Source: Lithospermum erythrorhizon
Lineage: Eukaryota; Streptophyta; Magnoliopsida; Boraginales; Boraginaceae
Assembly (NCBI GenBank): GCA_019722365.1
Contig: JADFUC010001566.1
Coordinates: forward strand, 116,746-180,745
DNA: 64,000 nt
Direction of reading: 5' to 3'
Shown here: positions 35,501 to 48,400 of the stretch, piece by piece
Position numbering within the stretch: the first letter of the stretch is position 1
Layout: each line of letters opens with the position of its first letter
Notes under the pieces: model-generated
The model's database searches: none
What the model was told of the DNA's origin: nothing
Seen by the model: only the letters and a program-made list of their open reading frames with translations
Made by a program: the position numbers and the translations under genes

Positions 35501-38003
35501 CCGCAACCAACTTCAACTCCAACTCTAACCACCTTGGTCATAGAAAAAGCTAAATTAGATAAGGAGGTTATAGAAAGAGAAATTAGAGCAACCACTTCAA
35601 AAGGTTCAGCGATATCTACCCAAGGAAGGAGCTACGTAGGGAGCTCAGAACGGCCCCACCCCTCCCACAATCTAAGATCTCTTGGGTATTAGGCACAACT
35701 ATCATTTTCCCTATTTGAAGCACCTTAAGTTATGGCAATAATAATTTTCCAATCTAAAATGCTAACCATAGCTCGGCTAGCCTAAAAAATCTTAAAATTA
35801 ATCCTCTCAAACAACAACATGCCCAATGCCTCTAAATAGGGTCCCGCCTAAGCAAGGGTCGGATTGTACGCAGCCTTGCCCCTGTGATAACAGGGAGGCT
35901 GTTTCCCATTTGACCCAAGATGAATTGCCAAGACTATCTACTACTTCCCCATATATAAGAAGCATTTTAATTTATATCACTATATCCAGGAGTCAGAGAA
36001 TATAAAATCTTTGACTATCAAGTAGCAAAAACATGCAAACCCAAAAGGCAATGATTTACCAAGTACCAACATAGATGTAGTATCGAAAGTATAAGGACAT
36101 ATATTGAGAGGTGAACACTAGCATACGATACAGTTGATGAAATAAAGAGTCAACTTGCATGAAATTTGAGAACTAGCCATGAACAACTGTCTAGCTTCAA
36201 ACTTAAGACTCACAAATGACAACTGCAATCACTCATTCACACTCCACTAAATGATAAAGTCATCAACTTATAGCTAAGCAACCTTTTTATACTACTAGCT
36301 TCTAAGTATATAATTTAACATCTATTTGAGATTAGGACTAACTATAGCATAGTAACAAATTGTAAAACAGACATGCTGCGATTATATATCGCATAGTACA
36401 ATGTGCACCAAGGTTGGACTACAATTGCATATAATCCTATTGAGTTTTTATCTAGAAAACAAATTATCATAAAATAATGTGGGAATGTCGAATTTCAATA
36501 TTAAAAACAAGGAACTTGAAAAACAAGAACTCTATCTTTAAATGGATGTACTAACATTTCTAAACCTTCTTCTCCATTCTCAGCAATCTTAGGCACTTTA
36601 TTCATACCAGATTTGAACGAGGCATTCCCTCTTCCTCCTTTCCCTCCTGGCAATAATAGGGCCCTCTGTCCGGGATGCAACAACTCCAAAAGAACATCCC
36701 CTTGTCCGCCAAATTCATCAACTGTCGCCTCCCTAATTACAGTACCTGGTGGAACTTTCACCACCACATCCTCACCCTTTGCACCATTCTGCTTACTCCC
36801 TTGACCATGTGACCCTCTCCCAGCCCTAAAATGAACACGCTGCCTAAATGGTAACAACGAGTTCATCGATCCTTCCACTTCCACATACACATTACCTCCG
36901 CGACCTCCATCCCCACCCGATGGTCCTCCCAAGGGCACAAACTTCTCCCTCCTCATTGCTACTACCCCATTTCCTCCATCACCCGCCCTTACGAAAATCT
37001 TCGCCCTATCAAAACACCTCATCACTGCTGGCACCCCCTTTTCCTTAATACCCTCACTCCCCTCCCCCTCAAACCCCATTACATGCAAATTTTCATCAAA
37101 ATCATCGTCATTGTCAGACTCGTAATCCGAACCATCCAATTCATACAGCTCAAATTTACCATAATCAAATCCTAAACCTTCACCAACTTCCACTTTCCTC
37201 CCATTTTCACCAACACCCAACTTCCTCCCCTTTCCCTTTCCCCTTCCCACAACCTCCTCATCTCCTCCCTCAAATTCCAACCTTTTCTTGAACTCCTCAT
37301 TCAAATTTAACTCTTTAGCATCCATAGACTCTGAAAAGCTAATAATTTCTGACCCATTAGCACCAACAGCACTATCTTCATCATAGTTTCCCAAAAAGAT
37401 GTCATCTTTCTTTAATTCCTCATTCAAACTCAATTCTTTAGCATATTTAGACTCTTTAAGGCTACTAATTTCTAACCCAACAATACCATCTTCATCATAG
37501 TGTCCCAAAAAGATGTCATCTTTCTTAAACTCCTCATTCAAACTCAATTCTTTAACATATTTAGACTCTTGAAGGCTAATAACTTCTGACCCATTATCAA
37601 AACAAATACCATCTTCATCATAATGTCCCAAAAAGATGTCATCTTTCTTAAACTCCTGATTCAAACTCAATTCTTTAACATACCCAGACTCTTTAAGGCT
37701 AATAATTTCTGACCCATTATCAAAATTAATACTATCTTCATCAATATCATCATAGTGTCCCAAAAAGATGTCCTCTTTGGGGGGTAATCTAGTATAGGTA
37801 GTTGCCTCTCCTCCAGGTACTACAATATTTTTACTCTTGAGCTTTGTGGGTTTTCTTAGAGGCTTATTCGGGCAAGGCTTTCTGGGCTTATTCGGGCCGG
37901 GCTTGTTCGGGTTTGCGTGGATTCGGGCTTGAATAATGGGGGATGATGTGAAGGAGTGTAGAGTTGAAGATGAGGATGTTATCATTGGTATGAAGCAGTC
38001 CAT
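32508..38003 (-). CDS. OBGC: Chloroplast Obg-type GTPase ObgC (CPSAR1-like), six exons
   Basis: Minus-strand exons are 38003-36556, 35532-35259, 34752-34464, 33624-33465, 32904-32796 and 32588-32508. Splice sites are GT-AG and the phases add up exactly to 786 residues plus TGA. The start is the ATG at 38003; the N-terminal ~60 residues are Ser/Pro/Lys-rich, as expected for a chloroplast transit peptide. Residues 78-240 are four tandem repeats (separate entry), followed by an acidic linker. The glycine-rich Obg fold spans about 331-483 ([20 protein letters not shown]). The G domain has G1 GAPNAGKS (499-506), YPFTT, G3 DLPG (546-549) and G4 NKMD (613-616). The Obg C-terminal domain is in exons 4-6. 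ObgC acts in plastid ribosome assembly and thylakoid biogenesis and is essential in Arabidopsis. All catalytic motifs are intact. Length exceeds the Arabidopsis protein (about 680 residues), mainly through the N-terminal repeats. Confidence 0.93.
35812..35925 (-). mobile_element. SINE fragment in ObgC intron 1
   Basis: The plus strand reads ACAACAACATGCCCAATGCC, then GGGTCCCGCC, GTACGCAGCCTTGCCC and AGGCTGTTTCCCATTTGACC. This order of blocks is the reverse complement of a widespread angiosperm tRNA-derived SINE, ending in a TTGTTG tail on the minus strand. CCCATTTGACCC is the complement of a degenerate box B. It lies in the same orientation as ObgC. Confidence 0.55.
37284..37772 (-). repeat. 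Four in-frame ~41-residue repeats in the ObgC N-terminal region
   Basis: Residues 78-119, 120-160, 161-199 and 200-240 each contain DIFLGHYD (or GNYD), an acidic patch, NGSEIIS-type, [11 protein letters not shown] and EEFKK. The DNA repeats as well (AAAAAGATGTCATCTTTCTT on the plus strand), so this is a tandem expansion. It sits between the transit peptide and the Obg fold. Confidence 0.92.
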
Positions 38004-38985
38004 TGCTGTAATAATAAATGCTTTTAAGGTATTGAAACACAACTACAAAGGAGTTTAGCTATGAGAATTTGCAATTATGGGAATGGGTGCGGTGTTGAGT
38101 TGTGCTATACACACACCCAAATAAGGTTTGGATTTGAAATAATGACTAGCTTAATTTCAATTATTCAAGTTTAGTAATTGCAAATTTCATTATGAAAGCC
38201 ATTGGGCCAAGAAAAATCACATATTTCACTAAAAAGCATTATTCCTACACAGATAATACGTAGATATTGTGGGCTATTGTACCACCTGACTATCGATTTT
38301 GCTCTAAATACCTAATCAATTAATAGTTTAGTGTTACATATACAATTACATATTAATTTCGAACGTCATACAAATATTGTAATATGGTTCCTCAAAGTGA
38401 TAAATATTATACATTTGTCCTTATTTTTAACAATATTTGTACCACTTTCAAAGCCAATCTGCAACATTATAACTATGTGAGATTAAATTATAATTTGGTC
38501 CCTAAATCGACAAATACCTCCCATGAAATTGATAATATTTGTAAATTGATTATTGCACTATAATACCATATTTTTAAGGTTTAAATTCATTCGAGCTTCT
38601 CAAGTGTTACCGCTTGGTTAGTTTGGGAGTCCCTCTATAAACATACTGAAATAGTGTTACTGTAATATATAAAATGTCTATTTGCCCCTAAGTGAAACTT
38701 CCTCAATAACTACACTTACAAATAGGAGACTAAAATAATAATTTCATGTATGTTTTTTTTAATATTTGGGTATACTTTAGGTATCCATGCTTAGTGGCTC
38801 ATGTTTCAATATACACTATATCAAATTAGGGCCTCTGAACTACTTTGCAACCATCCTAAATGCAAAAGGTGTTTATCGGAGCGTCAACTGTCGTCTAATT
38901 TGATGGTTAAACATGTGCGTTTAGGTTGTAAAGAAAATTGAATCAATTGATTGATAGATGATGATGAATTGATTTTTTTTTTTTT
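38004..38985. other. ObgC upstream region and spacer
   Basis: It presumably holds the minus-strand ObgC promoter; no convincing TATA box is seen. The rest is AT-rich spacer. Confidence 0.4.
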
Positions 38986-39066
38986 AAAAACTCACCCACC
39001 GGCCTCTTACAACGGTAGACCTAACCTGCACTTAAGCTCATCTAAGCCCTAACCACTAGGCTATTC
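38986..39066 (-). mobile_element. tRNA-derived SINE, copy 2
   Basis: On the minus strand it opens TAGCCTAGTGGTTAGGGCTT, a textbook tRNA box A. A degenerate box B (GCAGGTTAGGTCTACC) follows, and it closes GCCGGTGGGTGAGTTTTTAA with an A-rich tail (the T-run at 38972-38985). It matches copy 1 at 28027-28115 block for block. Confidence 0.65.
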
Positions 39067-40742
39067 GATTTTTTTTTTTTTTCTAGGAGAATGCTCTTTA
39101 TACATCTCTGAATCGAACTCCAAGCACCTCCCTCATACGGCATCGTGCTGATAAATCCACAGCTGTGTTCTCTGCTTAATGCACTGACGCTTGACAGTAA
39201 TAAATGTCTCATAACGTCAGCCCATCGGGGACTTACATGGATACTACATGACCACAATACCTGGCCCTGACCTGACGAAACCAATGGGTTCAGGACCTGA
39301 CCGACCGATCCGTCCAAACCGGCCCGGGGCTTTCATTCATCCATCCGATAAGATTCGATATCCTGCCCGATATTGTCCGGAGAGTCCGAAACTCTGATCC
39401 GATAGTATCCGAAAATACAAAAAATAACAATTCAAAATACAAAAAATTAAACCTAATACAAAAAATCGAAAATACATTACACAAAATCAAACTTCATTAC
39501 ATGAATTAAACTCACTACACACAAAAATAATAAATTAAAATACCAAAATAACAATTTGAAAAATAACAATTCGCCGCTTTGACTTCGGGCCAGCAGAATA
39601 TGTTTTATTTATTTATTTATTTTTTAAATTAACACGGATCCCATCCTGCTGGCCACTGCTCGATCCTGCCGGATCCGGCTGATACCGTGACACCCGATCC
39701 CGACCGAATCCTACCTCCATTTCTGGACACTTGGATCGTCGACGCAGCCGGTTCCTGACCTGATTCTCGATCGCCTCTGGCCCACCAACAGCCCTAACTA
39801 TTTACTAACCTGCAACACGATCATCGCAATATTTCAACGTATACCTTTTTACATCCATGATATGAGCTTCTTCGAGTTTTTGAGTAACTTTGGATATTTT
39901 ATTCACATTAAGACAAAGATTGAAGGAACATTTTGAGGCGTGAGGTATTCTACCTAGCATCTGACTATTTCTTGTTTTCTAAGGGTTGGGTCATATTTTG
40001 TTGGGGACCTGCTTCCCTTAAACTTTGAGATCTTCAATCGGTGAAATACATTTATTATTTTTCTCTAAAGGCTTCTCACTCTCGATTAATCCCTCGCTTT
40101 CGAGGTTCGTTTGCCAGTGGCCCGACCCTTCGTTTCATATCTTCGATCCTTATGTATGTGTGAGCCACACCATCCACCTTCTTCATGCCCTATGCCTTTT
40201 ATTTTAACAATGAGTTCTTGAAATTCTTAAGCAGCTTACCTTTCGTGATATTTTTCACACGATCCTCTTGTCTACTTCAAGAATAATGTTGTATTTGTTC
40301 TGGAACCTATCAAAAATTTTCAAATCTATTTATTAGTTCCTACTTTATTCCCATGAAGAAATGATCGATCTTGTTTTGATTGACCCTTATACATAGGATT
40401 AGACAAATCGTGCCTTTAATTCCAAAAAATAATGAATATTTTCTTGAGAAATTTCTAGAATCATTAAGTTGCTTCCATTCTAAACGGAAAGGGAACACAT
40501 AACATCACACCTTGACATCTGTTGATAAAATGATATTGTGGCTTAGAAAAACTCCACATGTTCCAATTTTTTTTTATCAAACTTCTTAAAAAGGGACATT
40601 TTAAATCTGTTAAGAGTATAATTTCCTTAAAATAGAGTACTTGTCTTTAAGATCGCGTATCCGCGTATGAATCTCGACATAATCCTATCTTTCATATGTT
40701 TCAAGACATTGAGACTATCTCTAAATTATTTTCTCTCTCTAG
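39067..40742. other. Spacer with a GC-richer repeat-like stretch, and possible LINE 5' leader
   Basis: At 39280-39410 and 39590-39790 there are GGTTCAGGACCTGACC and CCGGTTCCTGACCTGATT-type motifs rich in GATCC/CCGAT, resembling subterminal repeats of a non-autonomous DNA transposon. No complete terminus is found. DNA just before 40743 may be the LINE leader. No host gene is seen. Confidence 0.35.
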
Positions 40743-41063
40743 ATGAGTGATAATAAAACACTTTTCTCTCGTCAAACCTCCCCTATAAACCCTAGCGCCA
40801 CCGTAATCCACGGCCCTCAAGGCATAGCGCCACTGCAGGTGGGGCTGGCGGTGAGTTCAGATACAGTAACAAAAGATGAGGCTGCAATTAGTGGATCATA
40901 TATCGGCAGCAAAGAAGAACATCGCCAAAGCGTGAATGAAATTAACCTTTATTCCCCCGGAGACGGTGAATGGAAAGCTGGTGGTGCGATATCAGGCGGC
41001 AGATGTTCTTCCTGGGATCAATCGGTGGCGATCTGTTGCGTATGGATATGTTATGGGAATTCG
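40743..41063 (+). pseudogene. LINE ORF1 (DUF4283-type), 5' fragment
   Basis: A start codon at 40743 opens about 60 codons (MSDNKTLFSRQTSP...). After a frameshift, homology continues from 40936: MKLTFIPPETVNGKLVVR, then DVLPGINRWRSVAYGYVMG. This is the start of the DUF4283 domain of plant L1-type LINE ORF1 proteins (nucleic-acid-binding, gag-like). It is cut at 41063, where a copia element begins. The next part of the domain resumes near 52965. Confidence 0.65.
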
Positions 41064-42034
41064 TGTTAATCTAGAACAATTATCTACAACACCTATTCAT
41101 GCTATAGTCCCTGATTCTTAAATTAATCTAAACATAAAATACGAATGTATTTAATACGGTAATTTTACATTTCAACGAAGAATTGAACCCAAATCCCCAC
41201 GGCGCTCTCATGTGAAAGCCCCTTCAACATCCTCTCCAATGCTTGTTCAACACCGAAAACGCCCTCTGGGACAGAATACACCAAGCGAACTAACTGGTAA
41301 CTCAACTGTTGTATTGAGATGAATGAATCGCAAGAGTAAAATCTTCCAATTCACCAAGTGGGAGGGGGCGGTTTTTCTGAGGGGTGTAGGTTTTTATGAT
41401 TCTTATTTCATTAAAAACCTAATCCCCTTAAATACCAAAGCCCCAAAATTTCACTGCTAAGAATTGCTAAGAATCGCTTAACTCGTTAACTTAATTGTAT
41501 CGTTATAACTTCTAATCAAACAACGAAGTTACTAGCTGGGTTGTTCTATTTTAATTAACTTAACAAAGTCAATTAAATACTAACGTAGAAGTCACTATCG
41601 AATAACTTATCAAGTTATTCATCTATTTCAATCAAGTAATTGATTAAACTTGCAAGTTTTCTAACTAATCGATGTTCATCAATATATATTTGACAATATA
41701 TAAATATTGAGAAATACATTTCAATATATGCTCTCGCTTTTAATTTTATTCATTAAATATTATTCGAATATCATCAGACAGTGTTGGGTGACCTTCTGCG
41801 TCAGATATCAAGAAGTCAGAGCACAATAATCAATTACCACATTATTATAACGACACGAAAGAAGATCTAAAGAATCGCCATAACCCCTTAAATTATCATG
41901 AGAACTCCACACTAGTAATATACCATTACTAAGGTGAACACAAAGTTTTGGTAATCTCATTTAACCAAACCTAGAAATTAACTGGCACACCTGTCAAAGA
42001 ACTAAGATAATAAAAGTTTTAATCAGTTTCCACA
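41064..42034 (-). repeat. 3' LTR of the copia element
   Basis: It aligns along its whole length with 47191-48166, e.g. CCAATGCTTGTTCAA (41247/47378), AATAACTTATCAAGTTATTC and ACTAATCGATGTTCATCAAT. Numerous indels indicate an old insertion. Confidence 0.8.
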
Positions 42035-43249
42035 TTTCCAAGACCCACCTCCGCCTCTTTAATTTCCTGATTACTCATACCTCCTTTATCGCGATTCAAC
42101 AATATACAACCATAGTATGTGGTCAAAGCGAATACCCACAACTTTCTTTACCTAGCATTTAATCGAATAAACATTTACATGGGCCCCATAAACCAATCAA
42201 GACACTAACCCATGAGAGCCCGAGATATTTTGCCACGTATAAATCTCTCCCAATATATCAACATCTATCGTTATACTTCACCGTTAAGGAATTCCAACAT
42301 ATGCCGTTATAATCCCCGCTTACGCAGACATTTGGCCATAATAAAATACGTAGCTTATATAACACAGATAGTTATATATCGTAGCTCTAAGTATTGTCGA
42401 ACCTAAAATTCTAAACAAATATCATATGACACAGATATACATATCTTCTATGAATTCGTTTCGGTCATACCACTCTCCCCACATGTGACCGCAACCCATG
42501 GTATCGATCTAGTCCTCAGAGGGCTAACGTGATCAATCTTGATCACTAATCAAAACACCGCTAGCCATAATGCTTCATCGCCCAACTAAGATCTCCACTA
42601 GCGCCTGCCATCCTATGCTTCTGCGCCAAGAAAGATAATCAACAATTCACGTTGCCTCTAGAAAATATGTAATTTCAACCTGCGATTTTTTAACTTTTCA
42701 CTTATCGAGGATACAAAACATGTATATTATATGTAAATTCTAAACATATAGATTTAAGTAAACAACATACTAGAATTAAGCAACAATATTCAAATATTTG
42801 TTCATAACAATAACATACATATCGACTCTCACTTAACTCAACACCACCGCGACATCCTGCCTAAGACCTATGTCCGCCGTGATGCTCATCATGTTTTGGC
42901 CCGACTTAGTGGTTTGTAAGCGGGTCGGCCGATTGCCTTTGTTGCTACTTTACATACTTTGATGTTACCTCTATTCAAAGATATTCAATTAGGTGATACT
43001 TCGGCACGTGCTTGATTTGCATTGCCGGCCCCCCAAAGATTACAAAGCAACTCAACTCGGTCCCTCAACGCTAGGTAATTACACCAAGCCTATTCACGAC
43101 TTCTTAATCCAACATGCTTTAGCGGCTCTTTCCGTGACGTCAAGGATGACTCAGATTCCTGGTAGAATCTTCAACAGCATCGCTTGGAACTCCCTCCAAG
43201 ATAATCGATCCACCGCTGAGACAAAATACATACCTGCATCTGGGAACGA

Positions 43250-43960
43250 TACTATCTCTCGCCGGGCTTGAAAACCCGGCATCGGTGTACCCGGTGACTA
43301 CTATCATCTCCACATCTTATTTTTCCTGCATACTTCAAGATGCACTTACCGCAATCCAGTACACCCGGATTAGCTTGGTATCTATCGTTAGACTCAAGGC
43401 ATAAAGACACATCGTGTCTAAATAAGATAACATGGCATACGATGGATCCTATACCAAGATAAGGTACATCTCTTATTTTGTTCATCTCAAAGATTAGTAG
43501 CGGACACTGCGGCTCGCCGAGTTGAACTCCATGTCTCAAGGAGATTACCTCTTGAAATACTCATGTCAATCTTCAGCATCTTTTATTCACAGTATCCCGA
43601 CAAAGTCCAATTAGCCTCTTCCGGCCCGACCTCGGCGGATCTTTATTCCAAGTATATACAGTTTCCTCGCCTAAGTCCTTCATCGAGAAACATTTACACG
43701 CCCAATCCTTGACTGAAATTCAAGAATTTCACGTTGTTTTACGATAAGTATGTCATCGACATACGTGCACTACGAATGATACGTAACTCCCACTTACCTT
43801 CTTGTATACACAAGATTCTTTTTCTTCGCTCGATGAAACCAAAATCTTTAATTGATTCATCAAAACGTAGATTCCAATCATGGATGCCCTCGCTTAAGAC
43901 CATAAATGGACCTTGCAACTGCACACCTTCTTAGGTCCTTAGACATGTAAAGCCCGAGGT
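43250..43960 (-). pseudogene. Copia reverse transcriptase and RNase H remnants
   Basis: The minus strand at 43924-43739 reads HDWNLRFDESIKDFGFIERR and ends at a frame-shifted YVDDILI active-site box (complement of 43741-43760). Further downstream (43539-43370) comes VPYLGIGSIVCHVILFRHDV, then ESNDRYQANPG and ILKYAGKI, matching the RNase H entry of copia Pol. Indels break it into short pieces. Confidence 0.8.
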
Positions 43961-45179
43961 CGCACCATAGGCTACATCCTCCTCTAAATTTCCATTCAGA
44001 AAAGTTAGCCTACATCCATTTTCCATATTTCATAGTCATGAAATGCAAAGAATGCTAAGATTATCCGGATGATTAAGAAGCACGGCGCAGTAGAGCTCAC
44101 ATAGTCCACGCCCGTGAACTTGTTTGAAACCTTTCGCTACATCGCCTAGCTTTCAAAACATCGACGCTTCTTCTTTATCATGTTTCTTCTTAAATACCCA
44201 TTTACATTCAACAGGCGAACCCATTTGGTAAATCCAACAAGGACCAAACCTGTTCGCACATAGAATCTATCTCATATTGCATGGCTATTTGCCATTTGTC
44301 CAAGATCCTTGCTATTTATCGCTTCTTTATAAGAAGTGGGCTCGTCACTTTCAATGATGAAGGCTTTACCATACTGGGCCGCTTCGCTGTTCGTGGACGA
44401 TCCCCGCTGATCTCCCGAGGGTCGTCTTTCCATAACTTCTTATGGATCAAGGATCGGATCTTCTTTGAAAGGCGTGCCATTCTTAGGCGCGGCCGATGCT
44501 TCAAGATTAGATGATCGACATTGACTTATCAACTTGAGCTTCATCAAGATGAACACCATTTCTAGTCCTTCTCGAACAGATATTCATTTTCATGAACACT
44601 TCACTTTTAGCAATGAAGATTTTATTCTACGCTTGTGTAGAAGTAGTAACCAAATGTTTCCTTTGATATCCTATGAAATAGCATTTATCGGATTTGGACG
44701 CAAGTTTATCCTTTGTTAATCTCTTAACATAAGTATCACAACCTCTGAAATCCGAGAAAACCCAACTTGGGAATCTTCCCAAACCACGCCTCATTGTGGG
44801 AGTTTTCTCTACCTGACTTTGCTGGACATTTTGCTTAAGGCAAGCTGTCAGCGCTTTAGAAGCGCATATCCCCGTAAATTAACCGGGTAGTAGATCGATA
44901 GACTCATCATAGACCGAACCATACTGCTATAGCGGGTTCGATTTCTCCTTCTTTCGCACACACTATGTTGTATGCTCTCGCCAGAGCGAAGTAAACAATA
45001 CCACACTCTCTAAGATGCAGTATCAACTGTGACTCAAATATTCTCCACTTATCGATCGAGAATCTTTTATCGTTTCTGTTCAATTGGTTTTTACCATTTT
45101 GGAACTCCTTAAATTTCTCAAAGGACTCAGAGCTCAGGTCTCACGATACAAACCGCATTCACCGTAATCATCAATAAAT

Positions 45180-45415
45180 GTACCTAGCATATAACCTCTT
45201 CTCGAGATGTGTTCATCGCCCACATACACGGAGGCATGATCCCAATAAATCACTTGCCCTTTCACAATCCAAAGAAGGGCGATGAATATTTTGCCCAAAA
45301 AGATTCATTAATTTATCGCATTTATTCATAATCGAAACCTTCAAGTATCCCAATCGGAGGGAGTTTCTGATTCGGGTTCTTGTTAATATGACCTAACTGG
45401 CAATGCCATGTATGT
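45180..45415 (-). pseudogene. Copia GAG-pre-integrase and integrase remnant
   Basis: The minus strand reads WHCQLGHINK (complement of about 45383-45412), the pre-integrase zinc-binding signature. Degenerate GILEGFDYE, SPFFGL and PMNTSREE follow, matching the order of the copia integrase (YES...CE.CL.GKMTK..., D.CGPM.T.ARGG). Several stops. Confidence 0.75.
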
Positions 45416-47190
45416 CCTGTTTAAGTCATTTTAAAGTGAGGCGTACTAAATACTACCCCATTCTGTGATCCTAAATTATCGGGATCTATTGAAAATGAAA
45501 ACCATCATCGTTCAAAAAATGTAAATGAATAATATTCCCGCAAATTGTGTGTACATAGTAAACCGGAGATAAGTTCAAACAAGGCCCGTGGGACAAATTT
45601 AAACTGACGGATCCTGTATCGCAGCGGCCGCAACCTTCGCTACTGCTCCTTAACACGCAGATCCATCTCCCCTCTTTCGAAGCCTTTATCAATTTCGAAA
45701 GTTCCCGCATATTATGACAAATATTGAACCACAACCGTGTCTAGCACTCCACGTATAGAATTAGAAGTTGTAAAACTTCAATAACATACATACCAGAGGC
45801 TGAGCGGTCGCGAGACCATTCTTCCATCATCCGTGAACTTCCTACGTGCCCGACTTCCGCACTCCAAAGTTCCCCGCAATAATGACATTTTGTCATCCCT
45901 TTAGTAGTTCCCCTCGTCTAAAGAACTTGGGACTTAAAATAAATGAAATGCCTACCACACCTCCATTCCATTCCATAACAATATATATGGGCAAAACATT
46001 AAATCAAATAAATGCACTTAATGTCACATATATTAAATGAAATGAAAATAATTGTTGTCATAATTGACTAATTAATTACCCATTATATTTACAATTAATT
46101 ATCAATTAATGTAAATTTTAAATTCAAATATATTCCCACATGATTGTGATAATTATTACAATATTACTAACCTCTTAAATTATGAAATATCATTTACAAG
46201 TAATTAACTCCAAATTTAAAATTTAAAGTTATCATGAAAATATTTCAAAAAATTATCAATTAATGAAAATAATTTTGAAAGGAAAATATAAATCAAATTT
46301 AATGTCATTCAAGATATATGTTCAATCATCTTAATGACAAAGTTTATGATTTAAGATTCAAAACCCAAATTAATAATTACCAATAAATTTTAATACCAAA
46401 AATAATTACATAAAATACATTTAGGTTTTCTAAACGGACTACCTAACTTCAACGACCAAACCGCAGGGCCTCCGGCCACCCAAGATTGACATCACGGCCG
46501 TAAGCCGTAGTACGGCCGACATGAGCCACGACTCAGTGGCTGAACGCAGTAATCTTTAGACCGATGCTCCCGAGGTGGTTCAAGTTCGCGAATCGATTTT
46601 GCAATTCATTCTGCTTTCGCTTTTCCGCATTAATCGCAACTTTTCTAAAAATAATTTGGAGCCTCTAAAATTCAAAAATTCTGATTTTTCTTTGAACATC
46701 AACAATATCATTATTGAACACTTTCAAGTGGAATTTTATCAAAACACTTCTAGTTTTCTCGATTAAACCAAAACAACTAGTAAATTCAATTAATTTTTGG
46801 AATACTTAAAAAATTCAAAAAATTCTGGAAAAAATTGGCATGAACCTCAAAGGGTCAAGAATACAGATTAAATTTCGTAATTTTCTGAAATTTCAAACGT
46901 TACTGTAAAATCGAAAAATGATTCTACCAAATTAAAATGCAAATTAATCAATTTTTTAATCCCTCTCAATTCATGAAACAATTAAATAAAACCTCAAACT
47001 CATCATCAAAATCAATAAATGAAATGATGATTCCAGCCATGTGAAACATATACAAAATGGGTTTTTTTTCATATTATATATTCATCAATTGAATATATAA
47101 ATAATGAAATAATCCAAATTAACTAACAACTATGTCAACACACAATCAAACTAGATAAAATACATTAAACTTGAGTAGGCTCTGAGGCCA

Positions 47191-48166
47191 TCAGAATCTA
47201 GTATTTAATTATTCATGATAAACACTAATTCATACATCCCGATTATCAAATAATGTAAATTAATCTGGGAACATAAAATACCTAATGTATGAATACGAGA
47301 ATTTACATTTCAACCAGCTTTAATTGAACCTGGGAATCCCTACCTAAGCCAGGAAAGCTTCTCCTTCAAGATCCTTCCAATGCTTGTTCAATCAAAAGAT
47401 GTCCTCTAAATTGCAACACTCAACAGGGAAACGAACCGAGAACTCAACTCATAGAAATATAGATGAAACGAGAATCGAAGAGAAAATCTTCAATCTCACC
47501 CGCGGAGGCTTAAGTTTCTTGAGGGGGGAGAGGTTTTTGTGATTCTTATTTCATGAAAAACCTAATCCCTTCCTTAAATACCAAGTCCCAAAATTCCACT
47601 CGTTAAGCAACTCGTTAAGAACCGCTTTACGTTAACTTAATTGTGACTGCTATGAACTTCTAATCAAATAACGAAAGCCATTAGTTAGTTGTTCTATTTA
47701 ATTAACTTAACAGTCAATTAAAAATACTAACGAGTCAATATTGAATAACTTATCAAGTTATTCATCGATTTCAATTGCTTAATTGATTAAACTTTGCAAG
47801 TTTAACTAATCGATGTTCATCAATATATATTCGAATATATAAATATTGAAATACATTTCTCAATATATACAAGTCTCGCTTTTAATTTATTCATGAAATA
47901 TTATTCGAATATCATTGTATGTGCGCGAATTCTTTCTAGGCTCGGGGATAATAAGTTGTATAATAATAATAATCAATTCAATTACTATTATTATAACGAT
48001 TAATTAGTATCTAGCACCGCTCATAACCCTTAAATTATCAGCGAGAACCTACATTAATTAGTAATATACTATTACCAAGTGTGAACACTAAGCTTCCTCG
48101 GGTAACTTCATTTAACCAAACCGTAAATGAATTGATACATTAATTACCCCTCATTGATTTCCAACA
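47191..48166 (-). repeat. 5' LTR of the copia element
   Basis: Partner of 41064-42034. Its outer edge (CCAACA at 48161-48166) abuts ATTCG, and its inner edge abuts the primer site. Confidence 0.8.
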
Positions 48167-48400
48167 ATTCGACTAGACGCGCAAACTAATCTACCTCGGT
48201 GGTCAAGCTCGAGGTTCCCACCCACCACCGGTTCAGAGGCCCGGCCCCAGTCTACTCCAGCCCACGAACTGCCCCCTGCCTGCTAATGTCGGGTCGGACG
48301 GGGTCGGTTTATCGGGGCCTCGTGCCCAGCCCCTCCTGCCTCGAGCCCACCCAATGCCCGGGTACTGCCCGCCCGGCCCGAGGCCCCTAGGCTCCTCAGA

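Larger units (their letters stand above)
41064..48166 (-). mobile_element. Ty1/copia retrotransposon, decayed, 7.1 kb, with 5-bp target duplication
   Basis: LTRs lie at 41064-42034 and 47191-48166 (971 and 976 bp; the outer edges read TG...CA on the plus strand). ATTCG flanks the element at 41059-41063 and 48167-48171. The primer site, read on the minus strand, is TGGCCTCAGAGCC (complement of 47177-47189), next to the 5' LTR. A purine tract (AAAGAGGCGGAGGTGGG, minus strand) adjoins the 3' LTR near 42040-42060. Pol pieces are in the copia order on the minus strand: integrase, reverse transcriptase, RNase H. Stops and shifts are frequent and the gag area (46.0-47.2 kb) is AT-rich without recognisable coding, so the element is dead. 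Confidence 0.85.

Noticed and set aside
36613..37048. Plus-strand open frames across ObgC exon 1
   Set aside because: They are antisense shadows of the Gly/acidic-rich ObgC coding strand.
38101..38125. 17-bp match TATACACACACCCAAAT shared with about 52869
   Set aside because: Short, partly simple CA repeat, with no extended homology around it; probably chance.
42212..42406. Arg/Tyr-rich open frame inside the copia element
   Set aside because: It is on the strand opposite to pol, next to the 3' LTR, with no motif.
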